A stretch of DNA of 35,868 nucleotides from Erythrobacter sp. GTDB lineage: Bacteria; Pseudomonadota; Alphaproteobacteria; Sphingomonadales; Sphingomonadaceae. Below, piece by piece: positions 1-11,085 of this stretch (position 1 is the stretch's first letter; every line of letters begins with the position of its first letter). Made by a program: the position numbers and the translations under genes. The notes under the pieces were generated by a model. That model saw only the letters and a list, made by a program, of their open reading frames with translations. It was not told where the DNA came from and ran no database searches. The stretch covers positions 1 to 35,868 of the forward strand of contig JAMNXO010000006.1 of NCBI GenBank assembly GCA_023653115.1, read 5' to 3'.

Positions 1-45
1 CTCTTAATCAGCGGGTCCTAGGTTCGAGCCCTAGTGCGTCCACCA
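1..45 (+). tRNA. tRNA-Lys (CUU anticodon), 3' part only
   Basis: Only the 3' portion is inside the window. It begins at the first base of the anticodon loop (CTCTTAA, 1-7), with anticodon CTT at 3-5. The 3' half of the anticodon stem (TCAGC) and a 5-nt variable loop (GGGTC) follow. The T arm is a perfect 5-bp stem CTAGG/CCTAG around the loop TTCGAGC. The 3' acceptor strand is TGCGTCC, then discriminator A and an encoded CCA at 43-45. Anticodon CUU and discriminator A fit tRNA-Lys. tRNA-Asn would need GUU and usually carries G as discriminator. Confidence 0.93.
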
Positions 46-74
46 TCCCCTTCCTTTTCTGCTTTCTAGTAAGC

Positions 75-93
75 CAACACCGGTTTGGTGTTG
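75..93. terminator. Inverted repeat after tRNA-Lys, possible weak terminator
   Basis: CAACACC (75-81) and GGTGTTG (87-93) form a perfect 7-bp stem with a 5-nt loop, 30 nt after the tRNA CCA end. No T-run follows, so termination is uncertain. It could equally be a processing hairpin. Confidence 0.3.
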
Positions 94-162
94 CGCTTCG
101 GATTTGCTCGGCCTGCAACGGCCTGCCTGAGCAGCGTTCTGCACTGGGCTGTGATGCCGGAC

Positions 163-190
163 TTGAAATCACATCACGATGTGATATTTT
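163..190 (+). promoter_or_regulatory. Putative ribB promoter with palindromic operator in the spacer
   Basis: A -35-like TTGAAA (163-168) and a -10-like TATTTT (185-190) are separated by 16 nt. The perfect inverted repeat ATCACATC-AC-GATGTGAT (168-185) fills exactly this spacer. The end of the -10 lies 6 nt before the ATG at 197, so the transcript would start at or next to the start codon. Related half-sites CACATC recur at 203-208 and 235-240. A symmetric site between the two boxes is a classic place for a regulator to bind. The regulator is unknown; the HTH at the N-terminus of the downstream protein is one candidate. Called by eye. Confidence 0.5.
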
Positions 191-196
191 GGCGGA

Positions 197-1444
197 ATGA
201 ACACATCACTCATCACACGCGTTCGCGATCTCGTCACATCGGGCACCATGACCAAGGCCGGGCTTGCCCGTGCGGCGGGCCTCCACGCCAACACCTTGCG
301 CGATTGCACCGAGGACGGCTGGAATCCCACCGCCGAAACGCTCGCCAAGCTCGAGGCCTTCCTTGAGGCCAATGACGACAAGCCCGTCCTCGCCACCATC
401 GAGGAGATCATCGACGAGGCGCGCAATGGCCGGATGTATATTCTGGTCGACGACGAGGACCGCGAGAACGAGGGTGATCTGATCATCCCCGCGCAGATGG
501 CGACCCCGCAGGCGATCAACTTCATGGCGATGTATGGCCGCGGCCTGATCTGCCTCGCGCTCGCCAAATCGCGGGTCGATCTGCTCGGATTGCAGCCGAT
601 GAGCCGCAACAACAAGGAATCGATGCAGACCGCCTTCACCATCTCGATCGAGGCGAAGGAGGGTGTCACCACCGGCATTTCGGCGGCAGACCGGGCGCGC
701 ACCATCTCGGTCGCAATCGATGCCACTAAGGGCGCGGACGATCTCGTCACCCCCGGCCACGTCTTCCCGCTGACGGCGCGCGATGGCGGGGTGCTGGTGC
801 GCGCCGGCCATACCGAGGCAGCCGTGGATATCTCGCGCCTTGCCGGGCTCAATCCCAGCGGCGTGATCTGCGAGATCATGAACGAGGACGGCACCATGGC
901 CCGGCTCGACGATCTCGTCACCTTTGCCCGCAAGCATGATCTCAAGATCGGCACCATCCGCGATCTGATCGCCTACCGGATGCGCAACGATCATCTGGTC
1001 GAGCGGCTCGGCGAGCGCAGCTTCGAAAGCGATTACGGCGGGCAGTGGCGGATGATCACCTACCGCGACCGGGTCGAAGGCAACGAGGCCTATGTCCTGC
1101 AGAAAGGCCATGTCATCCCCGGCGAGCCCACCCTCGCCCGCGTCCATCCGATTTCGGTGTTTGACGACGTGCTGGGCGCGCCCGGCCCGCGCAAGCGCAC
1201 CTTGCAGCGCGCGATGCAGGCGATCGGGACGCATGGCTCGGGCGTGATCGTGATCCTCACCGGCCGCGTCGGCACCGGAGAATGGCGCCCTGACGAGGAG
1301 CTGCGCAACATCGGTATCGGCTCGCAGATCCTTGCCGATCTGGGCGTATCGGAAATGGTGCTGCTGTCGAACAGCCGCCCCGATCTTGTCGCGCTCGAAG
1401 GCTACGGCCTTACCATCACCGATTTCCATCCCATTCCGGAGTAA
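197..1444 (+). CDS. ribB: RibBX-type 3,4-dihydroxy-2-butanone 4-phosphate synthase with N-terminal HTH and degenerate GTP cyclohydrolase II domain
   Basis: The product (415 aa) makes the four-carbon riboflavin precursor from ribulose 5-phosphate. Residues 65-265 are the DHBP synthase domain, with DDEDRENEGD (85-94), TGISAADRA (159-167) and HTEA (205-208). Residues 275-415 resemble GTP cyclohydrolase II but lack its three zinc cysteines: no Cys occurs after C225, and the usual cysteine region reads as 317-335 with none. GCH II activity is therefore not expected, as in known RibBX hybrids. Residues 18-58 (from MTKAGLARAAGL) look like an added Cro/XRE-type helix-turn-helix, which is not part of normal RibB. 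No proper Shine-Dalgarno precedes the ATG; GGCGGA abuts it. The promoter position suggests a leaderless mRNA. An in-frame ATG at 248 would cut the HTH short. ribH follows 6 bp downstream. Confidence 0.93.
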   Translation: MNTSLITRVRDLVTSGTMTKAGLARAAGLHANTLRDCTEDGWNPTAETLAKLEAFLEANDDKPVLATIEEIIDEARNGRMYILVDDEDRENEGDLIIPAQMATPQAINFMAMYGRGLICLALAKSRVDLLGLQPMSRNNKESMQTAFTISIEAKEGVTTGISAADRARTISVAIDATKGADDLVTPGHVFPLTARDGGVLVRAGHTEAAVDISRLAGLNPSGVICEIMNEDGTMARLDDLVTFARKHDLKIGTIRDLIAYRMRNDHLVERLGERSFESDYGGQWRMITYRDRVEGNEAYVLQKGHVIPGEPTLARVHPISVFDDVLGAPGPRKRTLQRAMQAIGTHGSGVIVILTGRVGTGEWRPDEELRNIGIGSQILADLGVSEMVLLSNSRPDLVALEGYGLTITDFHPIPE

Positions 1445-1450
1445 GCACAC

Positions 1451-1873
1451 ATGGCCCGTATCCTGATCGTCGAAGCGCGCTTCTACGCCCATCTCAACGA
1501 TATGCTGGTATCCGGTGCGCGCGCCGCGCTGGAAGCGGCTGGTCACGAGGTCGAAGTGCTCACCGTCCCCGGCGCGCTCGAAATCCCCGGCGCCATCGCG
1601 CTTGCGGCCGAGGCTGATCTCTATGACGGCTTCGTGGCCATCGGCGTGGTAATCCGCGGCGAGACCTACCACTTCGAAATCGTCGCCGGCGAAAGCGCGC
1701 GCGCGATCATGGCGCTGACGATGGACGGCATCGCGATCGGCAACGGCATCCTCACGGTCGAGAACGAGGCCCAGGCACTGGTGCGCGCCGATCCGGCGCA
1801 GAAGGACAAGGGCGGTGAGGCTGCCAAGGCGGCGCTGGCGCTGATGGCGCTGCAGGATCGCTTCGGACGTTAA
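1451..1873 (+). CDS. ribH: 6,7-dimethyl-8-ribityllumazine synthase
   Basis: Lumazine synthase (140 aa) joins 5-amino-6-ribitylaminouracil to the four-carbon product of RibB, the step before riboflavin synthase. Family motifs are GALEIPGAI near residue 41, [18 protein letters not shown] (about 65-82) containing the histidine that acts as general acid/base, and NGILTVEN near 98. The length is at the short end of normal for the family. A GGAG lies 9 nt before the ATG, overlapping the end of ribB, so the two genes are almost certainly co-transcribed. The next 175 bp hold only the self-complementary GGGGCCGGCCCC at 1914-1925, followed by a short T-rich stretch; this is at best a weak terminator. 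Confidence 0.95.
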   Translation: MARILIVEARFYAHLNDMLVSGARAALEAAGHEVEVLTVPGALEIPGAIALAAEADLYDGFVAIGVVIRGETYHFEIVAGESARAIMALTMDGIAIGNGILTVENEAQALVRADPAQKDKGGEAAKAALALMALQDRFGR

Positions 1874-2048
1874 CCCCAGCCTTCGTGATGCTGCAAAGGG
1901 CCTGTTCCATTTCGGGGCCGGCCCCTGAATAGGTATTTTCCCTCTGTAGATTTCCATAAGGTATTAACGCGATACGCAGGCAGCTTCTGATGTTGCTCGC
2001 CGGTCGCACGGGTAAGCAGCTTCATGCAGCCAGCTTCGGGATTTCACA

Positions 2049-2222
2049 TTGGACGATTCACCTACCCCAGCACCGGACCTTTCCGTGCTGCCAGCGATTA
2101 TTGCGGCACTTGAAGAACAGCTCGCCGCGCTCGATAAAATCGGCACCCATATCGGTGCCGCCTATGTTGACGCGGCCATCGAGCACTTGCGGCTGGAGTT
2201 GGCGCGCCGCGTGCTGCATTGA
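2049..2222 (+). CDS. Small hypothetical protein, TTG start, 57 aa
   Basis: An open frame from TTG at 2049 to TGA at 2220-2222 encodes 57 residues. A Pro/Asp-rich start (DDSPTPAPDLSVLP) is followed by two amphipathic helices, from about AIIAALEEQLAALDKIG and from AAYVDAAIEHLRLELARR. The composition is far more protein-like than the overlapping frames. The frame is closed by TAA at 2013, and TTG is the only start codon before the helical part; a GTG at codon 13 is the next. The upstream CGGGA is a weak ribosome site. The family is not recognised. The gene sits just before a winged-helix protein in the same direction, so a functional pairing is possible but unproven. Confidence 0.55.
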   Translation: MDDSPTPAPDLSVLPAIIAALEEQLAALDKIGTHIGAAYVDAAIEHLRLELARRVLH

Positions 2223-2251
2223 TTTCCGGAATGAAAAGAGCGCCCTGCGTA

Positions 2252-2263
2252 TTTACCCGTAAA
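2252..2263. promoter_or_regulatory. Short palindrome upstream of the winged-helix gene
   Basis: TTTAC-CC-GTAAA is a perfect 5-bp inverted repeat with a 2-nt centre, 86 bp before the ATG at 2349. A TTGACT lies at 2289-2294 but has no convincing -10 partner. It might be an operator for the adjacent regulator. This is weak evidence from symmetry alone. Confidence 0.2.
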
Positions 2264-2348
2264 GCCAAGCGCGGGACGTGACGCTAGATTGACTGCGTGT
2301 TGCAACGTAGTTTTTCCCACCACACAACGCCGCTGGCGGATCGGCCCC

Positions 2349-2864
2349 ATGGCTGACTCCGCATCGCCCGCGGAATCGGAACTGGTGCCGGGATCCTACC
2401 TGCAGCCCCTGGCCGATGAACTCGCGGCGATTGCGGCCAAGCTGCGCGATGTGGCCTCACCCTCAGCCGATGTGCTCGAAGCGGCCAATAATGCCCAGCG
2501 CACACAGCGGTTGGAGCGGTCGGAACGGCGCTATCTTGCACTTGCCCGGCAAGCCTATGCGCTGCGGCGCAAACGGGCGGCGATTTTCGGCAATCCCGAA
2601 TTGTTCGGGGAGCCGGCGTGGGACATCCTGCTCGATCTCTACATCGCCCAAGCCGAGGGCAAGCCGGTTTCTGTATCCAGCGCGTGCATCGGATCGGCCG
2701 CACCGCCCACCACCGGTCTGCGCTGGCTCGGCGTTCTGGCCGACGAAGGTCTGGTGGTGCGCGAGAACGATGCGGACGATAATCGCCGCGTGCTGGTGCG
2801 GCTGACCCGCACCGGCATCACAGCGATGGAACGCTTCTTCGATTCAATCGGCTACCACGCCTGA
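2349..2864 (+). CDS. MarR-like winged-helix DNA-binding protein
   Basis: A 171-aa protein. The N-terminal half is helical and Ala/Arg-rich (LERSERRYLALARQAYALRR). The C-terminal part, from about residue 80 on, reads as a winged helix: EPAWDILLDLYIA, then a recognition-helix region (PPTTGLRWLGVLADEGLV), then a wing with RENDADDNRRVLVRLT and a closing helix. That order is typical of MarR-type regulators, where the Asp/Arg-rich wing contacts DNA. No ligand can be predicted. ATG 2349 is chosen; a TTG at 2289 would add 20 residues of low quality. It converges on eno, whose stop is 9 bp away. Confidence 0.7.
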   Translation: MADSASPAESELVPGSYLQPLADELAAIAAKLRDVASPSADVLEAANNAQRTQRLERSERRYLALARQAYALRRKRAAIFGNPELFGEPAWDILLDLYIAQAEGKPVSVSSACIGSAAPPTTGLRWLGVLADEGLVVRENDADDNRRVLVRLTRTGITAMERFFDSIGYHA

Positions 2865-2873
2865 AGCGCGGTT

Positions 2874-5411
<2,538 letters not shown>

Positions 5412-5415
<4 letters not shown>

Positions 5416-5798
5416 CCGCCCTGCCCCCGCGCTTTACCGAGGACCGCGCGCTGCGCGATGCCGCCCGCGCGGTGCTGGAGGACGACATCGCCCGCCTGCG
5501 CGCCAGCCTTGGCGAACAGGGCGTGGCAAGCCGCGTTTCCTCAAGCGTCGGCACCACCATCACCGGCCGCATCAAGGCTGGCGCGAATGACGTGTTCGAA
5601 CAGGCCAAATTGGCCGCGAGCGATTATCGCGGTGTGCTGGCGGTGCTGGTTGGCGCGATCCTGCTGTGGCTGATGCGCGGGCCGCTGCTGGCGCTGATCG
5701 AGGCCGAGGGGGAGCCTGAGGCTGACACCGAACGTGAACCCGAAAATGCGATAGCAGGCAGCGAGGCCGACGCACCGCCCGCCGCCGCAGGAGAATGA
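5412..5798 (+). CDS. Small membrane protein of the YqjD/E-like cluster
   Basis: A 128-aa product, family not recognised. The N-terminal 70 residues are helical and polar, with a helix rich in Arg/Asp near the start. One hydrophobic segment, GVLAVLVGAILLWLMRGPLL, spans about residues 74-93. A very acidic Glu/Pro/Ala tail follows. Start and stop overlap the neighbours by ATGA-type junctions, which points to coupled translation. It occupies the place of the third yqjDEK gene in enterobacteria, but sequence identity to YqjK is not visible. Confidence 0.55.
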
Positions 5799-5800
5799 CA

Positions 5801-6346
5801 ATGACCAATCCCGCCCCCCTCACCCCTGATACGGCCCGCGATTCGCTGCGCGCCCGCATCGAAGCGGCCGAGCGCCCCAATGCCGAACGCAGCCTCGCTG
5901 ATCAGGCGCGTGCAGCAGCCGATGCGGCGGTCGATTACACCCGCGCCCATCCGCTGACCGTGATCGGCGGGGCGCTCGCTGTTGGCCTGCTGCTGGGCCT
6001 TGCCACCCGCCCCGGTCGCCGGGTCGCCAGCAAGGCCGTGAGCGCGGTCGGTGCAGCTGCCTCGGGCGCGGCGAACAGCGCGGCATCGGGCGTGAAGGGC
6101 GTCACCACCGCAGGCGGCGCGAAAGTCGCCACTCTGCTGGGCGAGGCGGCGATGGCCTACGCGATGAAGCTGCTCGACGAGTTGTTGCAAGGGGCCAGCG
6201 ATGGCCAGGACAAGCTCGGCGAACTGTGCGACGGAGCGGCCAAGACCATCAAGTCCGCGCGCGAAACCACCAGCAAGGCCGCCCGCTCAACACAAACCCG
6301 CGCCGCGCGCGCTGTGCGGGATGTGGTGGGCAAGGTAAAACGCTGA
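5801..6346 (+). CDS. DUF883-like single-span protein with basic C-terminus
   Basis: The 181-aa product has a helical N-terminus (ERSLADQARAAADAAVDYTR) that runs into the hydrophobic span HPLTVIGGALAVGLLLGLAT and the basic stop RPGRR. That combination is characteristic of DUF883-type proteins. Residues 85-181 are Ala/Ser/Thr/Lys-rich and end in KAARSTQTRAARAVRDVVGK, which again resembles histone-tail sequence. AGGAG at 5789-5793 is 7 nt before ATG 5801, so this start is preferred over ATG 5795, which overlaps the upstream stop. Confidence 0.6.
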   Translation: MTNPAPLTPDTARDSLRARIEAAERPNAERSLADQARAAADAAVDYTRAHPLTVIGGALAVGLLLGLATRPGRRVASKAVSAVGAAASGAANSAASGVKGVTTAGGAKVATLLGEAAMAYAMKLLDELLQGASDGQDKLGELCDGAAKTIKSARETTSKAARSTQTRAARAVRDVVGKVKR

Positions 6347-6416
6347 CGCAGCAGGCTTGCCTGTAACGCGGGAGACGTTAAGGGGCGCGCATCCTTCCTC
6401 CCCAAGGGCACCTACA

Positions 6417-6647
6417 ATGGCAGAAACCACCCCGAACCAGCGGCTCCACCTCGTCATGGGCGGCCGCGTCAAAGACCCGCGCGGCATCGAATTCCAGGAT
6501 CCCGAAAGCATCCACGTGGTCGGCGTCTTCAGCTCGTATGATGCTGCGGTCGATGCATGGCGCGCGCAGGCGCAGCGCACAGTTGATGATGCAGAAATGA
6601 AGTATGTGGTGGTGCACATCCACAAGCTGCTGACCCCGGAAGACTGA
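6417..6647 (+). CDS. DUF4170 domain-containing protein
   Basis: The 76-aa product matches the small alphaproteobacterial DUF4170 family over its whole length: LHLVMGGRV near the start, FQDPESIHVVGVF in the middle, then YDAAVDAWRAQAQRTVDDAE and YVVVHIHKLL at the end. The function of the family is unknown. ATG 6417 gives the family-typical N-terminus; an open extension back to 6357 looks non-coding. The short inverted repeat TAACG-N7-CGTTA at 6364-6380 lies upstream. Confidence 0.85.
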   Translation: MAETTPNQRLHLVMGGRVKDPRGIEFQDPESIHVVGVFSSYDAAVDAWRAQAQRTVDDAEMKYVVVHIHKLLTPED

Positions 6648-6664
6648 AGCGCGCGGGCGGCGTG

Positions 6665-7153
6665 ATGACAGACGGCATCCGCCACTTTCGCACAGACGAC
6701 GCGGCGGCGCTTGCTGCTCTGACCATGGCCGCGATCCGCAAGGTTGGCACGCGCGCCTATACGCCGGAACAGGTCGCGGCATGGGCAGCGCGACACCCCG
6801 GGCCGGACCGCTTTATCGCCAGCGCTGCCAAGGGGGACGCGATCTTGGTTGCGGTGGACGCGAATGACACGCCGATCGCCTATGTGCTGACCGAGACAGG
6901 CGGGCATCTCGATATGCTCTACTGCCACCCGGATCACACCGGGAATGGCGTGGCCGGCGTGCTGCTCGCCGCGGCCGAGAAAGTGGCGCGAAAGTCAGGG
7001 GTCGCCTACCTGTTTACCGAAGCAAGCGAACTTGCCCGCCCGGTGTTCGAGCGCGCAGGCTACAGCGTTCTCCATCGGCGCGACTTCATCATCGTCCACG
7101 CAGGCGCAGACGTCGCGATCCACAATTACGCGATGGAAAAGCGGCTCAGATGA
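6665..7153 (+). CDS. GNAT family N-acetyltransferase, YafP-like
   Basis: A 162-aa single-domain acetyltransferase. Motif A, which binds acetyl-CoA, is the [20 protein letters not shown] stretch (about residues 91-110), preceded by HLDMLY as in E. coli YafP. The family ending [18 protein letters not shown] and a final NYAMEKRL are also present. The substrate cannot be told from sequence. GTG 6662 and ATG 6665 are adjacent starts; ATG is preferred. The 3' end overlaps greA, on the other strand, by 8 bp. Confidence 0.85.
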   Translation: MTDGIRHFRTDDAAALAALTMAAIRKVGTRAYTPEQVAAWAARHPGPDRFIASAAKGDAILVAVDANDTPIAYVLTETGGHLDMLYCHPDHTGNGVAGVLLAAAEKVARKSGVAYLFTEASELARPVFERAGYSVLHRRDFIIVHAGADVAIHNYAMEKRLR

Positions 7154-7622
7154 ACTCGATCTTGTCGACGAGGTAGAACTTCTCGCCCGAAGGCACCGTC
7201 ACCTCGATCTCGTCACCCACCTGCTTGCCGATCAGCGCGCGGGCGAGCGGCGAGTTGTAGGAGATGCGCCCCTTGTTGGCGTCCGCTTCGGTCTGGCCGA
7301 CAATCTGGTAACGCACCGGCTTGTCGTTCTCGTCAAGCAGGGTGACGGTCGCGCCGAAGACGATCCGGTCACCCGAAAGCGTCGTCGGATCGATGATCTG
7401 TGCACGGCTGACCATGTGCTCGATCTCGCCGATCATCGCTTCTACCTGGCCCTGACGCTCCTTGGCCGCGTGATATTCGGCATTTTCCGAAAGATCGCCA
7501 TGCGCGCGCGCCTCTTCGATCGCCTCGACGATCCTGGGGCGTTCATCGCGCAGCACCTTGAGGTCAGCGGTGAGCCGCTCGTAACCTTCGGCCAGCATCG
7601 GGACCTTTTCCACGGTTGCCAT
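7146..7622 (-). CDS. greA: Transcription elongation factor GreA
   Basis: The product (158 aa) rescues backtracked RNA polymerase by stimulating transcript cleavage through the secondary channel. The N-terminal coiled coil (about 1-75) carries the acidic tip motif [14 protein letters not shown] (42-55), whose Asp and Glu residues take part in cleavage. The C-terminal FKBP-like domain has [19 protein letters not shown]. Normal length. It follows carB in the same direction after 124 bp, a common arrangement in alphaproteobacteria. Confidence 0.97.
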   Translation of the reverse strand: MATVEKVPMLAEGYERLTADLKVLRDERPRIVEAIEEARAHGDLSENAEYHAAKERQGQVEAMIGEIEHMVSRAQIIDPTTLSGDRIVFGATVTLLDENDKPVRYQIVGQTEADANKGRISYNSPLARALIGKQVGDEIEVTVPSGEKFYLVDKIEFI

Positions 7623-7746
7623 GTCTCGCGTTTCTTTCTGTATGCGCTTGGCCCTGCCCGGCAGATCGTGATCCCATTGGCGATAGACCGCATTTTGCGA
7701 AAACGCGGGCCACGACGGATCACGATGTCGGGGAAGGCGAGGTCAA

Positions 7747-10700
7747 TTAGAGGCCATAATAGTCCTGCAATGACCGGACTTCAAGTTGCTCCGGCCCGAC
7801 AGCCGCAATTGCGGCCGCTGCAGCGAGCGAGGCAGCTGCGGTGGTATAGTAGGGAACCTTGCCCGCAAGCGCCGCCTGACGGATCGATTTGCTGTCCATC
7901 AGCGACTGCCAGCCTTCGGTGGTGTTGAAGATCAGCGCGATATCCCCGTCGATGATCTTGTCGACGATATGCGGCTGGCCTTCGGCCACCTTGTTGACCC
8001 GCTCGACCGCCAGGCCCTGCTCAGCCAGCCAGGTCTGGGTGCCGCCGGTGGCCACCACGCGGAAGCCATGCTCGATCAGCTTGCGGATCGCCGGCACAAT
8101 CACCGGCTTGTCGGTATCCTTGACCGACACGAACAGCGTGCCGGCGCGCGGCAGTTTCATCCCCGCCCCGATCTGCGACTTGAGGAAGGCCGCCTCGAAG
8201 CTGGTATCGATACCCATCACCTCGCCGGTCGACTTCATTTCCGGGCTGAGCACGGGGTCGGCGCCGGGGAAGCGCGCAAACGGGAACACCGCTTCCTTGA
8301 CCGACATATAGGGCATTTCGCGCTTGAACGGCTCGAACGAGCTAAGCGGTTCGCCCGCCATCACCCGCGCGGCGATCTTGGCGACCGGCTGGCCGGTGGC
8401 TTTCGCGACAAACGGCACGGTGCGGCTGGCGCGCGGGTTGACCTCGATGAGGTAAACCACGCCGTCCTTCACCGCGAACTGGATGTTCATCAGCCCCTTC
8501 ACGCCCAGCGCAAAGGCCAGCGCTTCGGCCTGACGCTCCATCTCGGCGATGATGTCCGGCCCCAGCGAATAGGGCGGCAGAGTGCAGGCCGAATCGCCCG
8601 AATGGACGCCGGCTTCCTCGATGTGCTGCATCACCCCGGCAATCCGAACCTCGGTGCCATCGCAGACCGCATCGACATCGCATTCGATCGCATCGCGCAG
8701 ATATTGGTCGATCAGCACAGGGCTATCACCCGACACGTTCACTGCTGTGGCGATGTAATCATCAAGCTGGGCTTCGCTGTCGACAATCTCCATCGCCCGC
8801 CCGCCGAGCACGTAGGAGGGGCGCAGCAGCACCGGATAACCGATCCGGGCCGCCACGGCGGCGGCTTCATCACGGCTGCGGGCGATGCCGTTTTCGGGCT
8901 GCAACAGCTTGAGCTTGCTCACCAGCTTGGCAAAACGCTCGCGGTCTTCGGCCAAGTCGATCGCATCGGGCGAAGTGCCGAGGATCGGGATCCCCGCATC
9001 CTCCAGCGCCTGCGCCAGTTTCAGCGGGGTCTGCCCGCCGAACTGCACGATCACGCCGACCAGCTCGCCATTCTGCTGCTCAACCCGCAGGATTTCGAGC
9101 ACATCCTCACCCGTCAGCGGCTCGAAATAGAGGCGGTCGGAGGTGTCGTAATCGGTCGAGACCGTCTCGGGGTTGCAGTTGATCATGATCGTCTCGAACG
9201 CCGGGCCATGCCACTCCTCGCCCAGCGCGAAGCAAGCGTGGACGCAGCAGTAATCGAACTCGATCCCCTGCCCGATCCGGTTCGGCCCGCCGCCGAGGAT
9301 CACGATCTTCTTGCGGTCAGACGGCGCGGCCTCGCACTCGGGCTCGCCGAAGGTCGGGGCCTCATAGGTCGAATACATATAGGGCGTGATCGCCTCGAAT
9401 TCGGCCGCGCAGCTATCGATCCGCTTGAACACCGGGAACACACCGAGCTTGTGCCGCAGCGCGCGCACCTCTTCCTCGCTGGTGGCTCCGGCCATGGCGA
9501 CGAGCGCATCGTGGAGCAGGCCCGAACGCTTGGCCTGGGTCTCGCCCAAGCCGCCCGCCACGCCCACCGAGCGCACCGCCAGCGTGGCAAGGCGCTTGTC
9601 GGAGAAGCCCATCGCCTTCAATCGGCGCAAGCCCGCAGCGTCGCGCGGCAAGCCATCGGCCTGCACCTCGCGCTCGGCGGCGATGATTTCCTCGATCTGG
9701 CGCAGGAACCACGGATCATAGAAGGTAACGGCCGCCACCTCCTCAACACTCATGCCCTCGCGGAAAGCCTGCGCAACCTTGAGCAACCGGTCCGGTGTGC
9801 GGCGCGAAAGCGCGGCGGTGATGACGTCCTTGGCCTTGCCCTCCAGCTCGGGCACGCGGTTGAAACCGTCAAGCCCGGTCTCCAGCCCGCGCAGCGCCTT
9901 CTGCATCGATTCCTGGAAATTGCGGCCGATCGCCATCACCTCGCCGACCGACTTCATCGCGGTGGACAAATCATTGGCCGCGCCCTTGAATTTCTCGAAA
10001 GCAAAGCGCGGGATCTTGGTGACAACGTAGTCAATCGTCGGCTCGAAACTGGCCGGTGTTGCCCCGGTGATCTCGTTGGTCAGTTCATCGAGCGTGTAGC
10101 CGACCGCCAGCTTGGCCGCGACGCGGGCGATGGGGAAGCCCGTCGCCTTCGACGCCAGTGCCGAGGAACGCGACACGCGCGGGTTCATCTCGATCACGAT
10201 CAGGCGGCCATCCTTGGGATTGACCGCGAACTGGACGTTGGAGCCGCCCGTCTCGACCCCGATCTCGCGCAGGCAAGCAATGCTTGCGTTGCGCATGATC
10301 TGGTATTCCTTGTCGGTCAGCGTCAGCGCCGGGGCGACGGTGATCGAATCGCCGGTGTGCACGCCCATCGGATCGACGTTTTCGATAGCGCAGATGATGA
10401 TCGCGTTGTCCTTGCGGTCGCGCACCACCTCCATCTCGAATTCTTTCCACCCGAGCAGCGATTCCTCGATCAGCACTTCGGTGGTGGGCGAGGCGTCGAG
10501 GCCTTCGCGCACGATCTGGTCAAACTCGGCCTTGTTGTAAGCAATCCCGCCGCCGGTGCCGCCGAGCGTGAAGCTGGGACGGATGATCGATGGCAGTCCG
10601 GTGCGTTCGAGCACGGCGCGGGCCTGCTCGAGCGTGGTGGCCACCCCCGAGCGCGCGCTTTCGAGCCCGATCGCGTCCATCGCCTCGCGGAAGCGCTGGC

Positions 10701-11085
10701 GGTTTTCCGCCTTGTCGATCGCGTCGGCCTTGGCCCCGATCATCTCGACGCCGTATTTCGCGAGCGTGCCGTCCGCATCCAGCGCCAGCGCGCAGTTCAG
10801 CGCCGTCTGCCCGCCCATCGTCGGCAGCAGCGCGTCAGGGCGTTCCTTGGCGATGATCTTGGCGACGATATCCGGCGTGATCGGCTCGATATAGGTCGCG
10901 TCGGCAAACTCCGGATCGGTCATGATCGTGGCCGGATTGGAGTTGACGAGGATGACGCGGTAGCCCTCCTCCTTCAGCGCCTTGATCGCCTGCGTGCCAG
11001 AATAGTCGAACTCGCAGGCCTGACCGATAATGATCGGACCGGCGCCAATGACGAGGATCGAGGAAATGTCGGTTCTTTTGGGCAT
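7747..11085 (-). CDS. carB: Carbamoyl phosphate synthase, large subunit
   Basis: The product (1112 aa) makes carbamoyl phosphate from bicarbonate, ammonia and two ATP for arginine and pyrimidine synthesis. Two homologous ATP-grasp halves are visible. The first starts after [20 protein letters not shown] and carries [16 protein letters not shown]; the second starts near [20 protein letters not shown] and carries [18 protein letters not shown]-terminal MGS-like allosteric domain ([20 protein letters not shown] onward) follows. It is slightly longer than the E. coli enzyme. Its ATG shares one base with the stop of the upstream ORF (TAATG), so translation is probably coupled. Confidence 0.98.
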   Translation of the reverse strand: MPKRTDISSILVIGAGPIIIGQACEFDYSGTQAIKALKEEGYRVILVNSNPATIMTDPEFADATYIEPITPDIVAKIIAKERPDALLPTMGGQTALNCALALDADGTLAKYGVEMIGAKADAIDKAENRQRFREAMDAIGLESARSGVATTLEQARAVLERTGLPSIIRPSFTLGGTGGGIAYNKAEFDQIVREGLDASPTTEVLIEESLLGWKEFEMEVVRDRKDNAIIICAIENVDPMGVHTGDSITVAPALTLTDKEYQIMRNASIACLREIGVETGGSNVQFAVNPKDGRLIVIEMNPRVSRSSALASKATGFPIARVAAKLAVGYTLDELTNEITGATPASFEPTIDYVVTKIPRFAFEKFKGAANDLSTAMKSVGEVMAIGRNFQESMQKALRGLETGLDGFNRVPELEGKAKDVITAALSRRTPDRLLKVAQAFREGMSVEEVAAVTFYDPWFLRQIEEIIAAEREVQADGLPRDAAGLRRLKAMGFSDKRLATLAVRSVGVAGGLGETQAKRSGLLHDALVAMAGATSEEEVRALRHKLGVFPVFKRIDSCAAEFEAITPYMYSTYEAPTFGEPECEAAPSDRKKIVILGGGPNRIGQGIEFDYCCVHACFALGEEWHGPAFETIMINCNPETVSTDYDTSDRLYFEPLTGEDVLEILRVEQQNGELVGVIVQFGGQTPLKLAQALEDAGIPILGTSPDAIDLAEDRERFAKLVSKLKLLQPENGIARSRDEAAAVAARIGYPVLLRPSYVLGGRAMEIVDSEAQLDDYIATAVNVSGDSPVLIDQYLRDAIECDVDAVCDGTEVRIAGVMQHIEEAGVHSGDSACTLPPYSLGPDIIAEMERQAEALAFALGVKGLMNIQFAVKDGVVYLIEVNPRASRTVPFVAKATGQPVAKIAARVMAGEPLSSFEPFKREMPYMSVKEAVFPFARFPGADPVLSPEMKSTGEVMGIDTSFEAAFLKSQIGAGMKLPRAGTLFVSVKDTDKPVIVPAIRKLIEHGFRVVATGGTQTWLAEQGLAVERVNKVAEGQPHIVDKIIDGDIALIFNTTEGWQSLMDSKSIRQAALAGKVPYYTTAAASLAAAAAIAAVGPEQLEVRSLQDYYGL

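Noticed and set aside
1914..1925. GGGGCCGGCCCC as a ribH terminator
   Set aside because: Self-complementary, so at most a 4-bp stem with a CCGG loop; the T-rich stretch begins 9 nt later.
206..1957. Minus-strand open frame opposite ribB and ribH
   Set aside because: Mirror of two well-supported genes; no recognisable domain or ribosome site.
6364..6380. TAACG-N7-CGTTA inverted repeat before the DUF4170 gene
   Set aside because: Arms of only 5 bp, no T-run and no promoter next to it; too weak to call a site.
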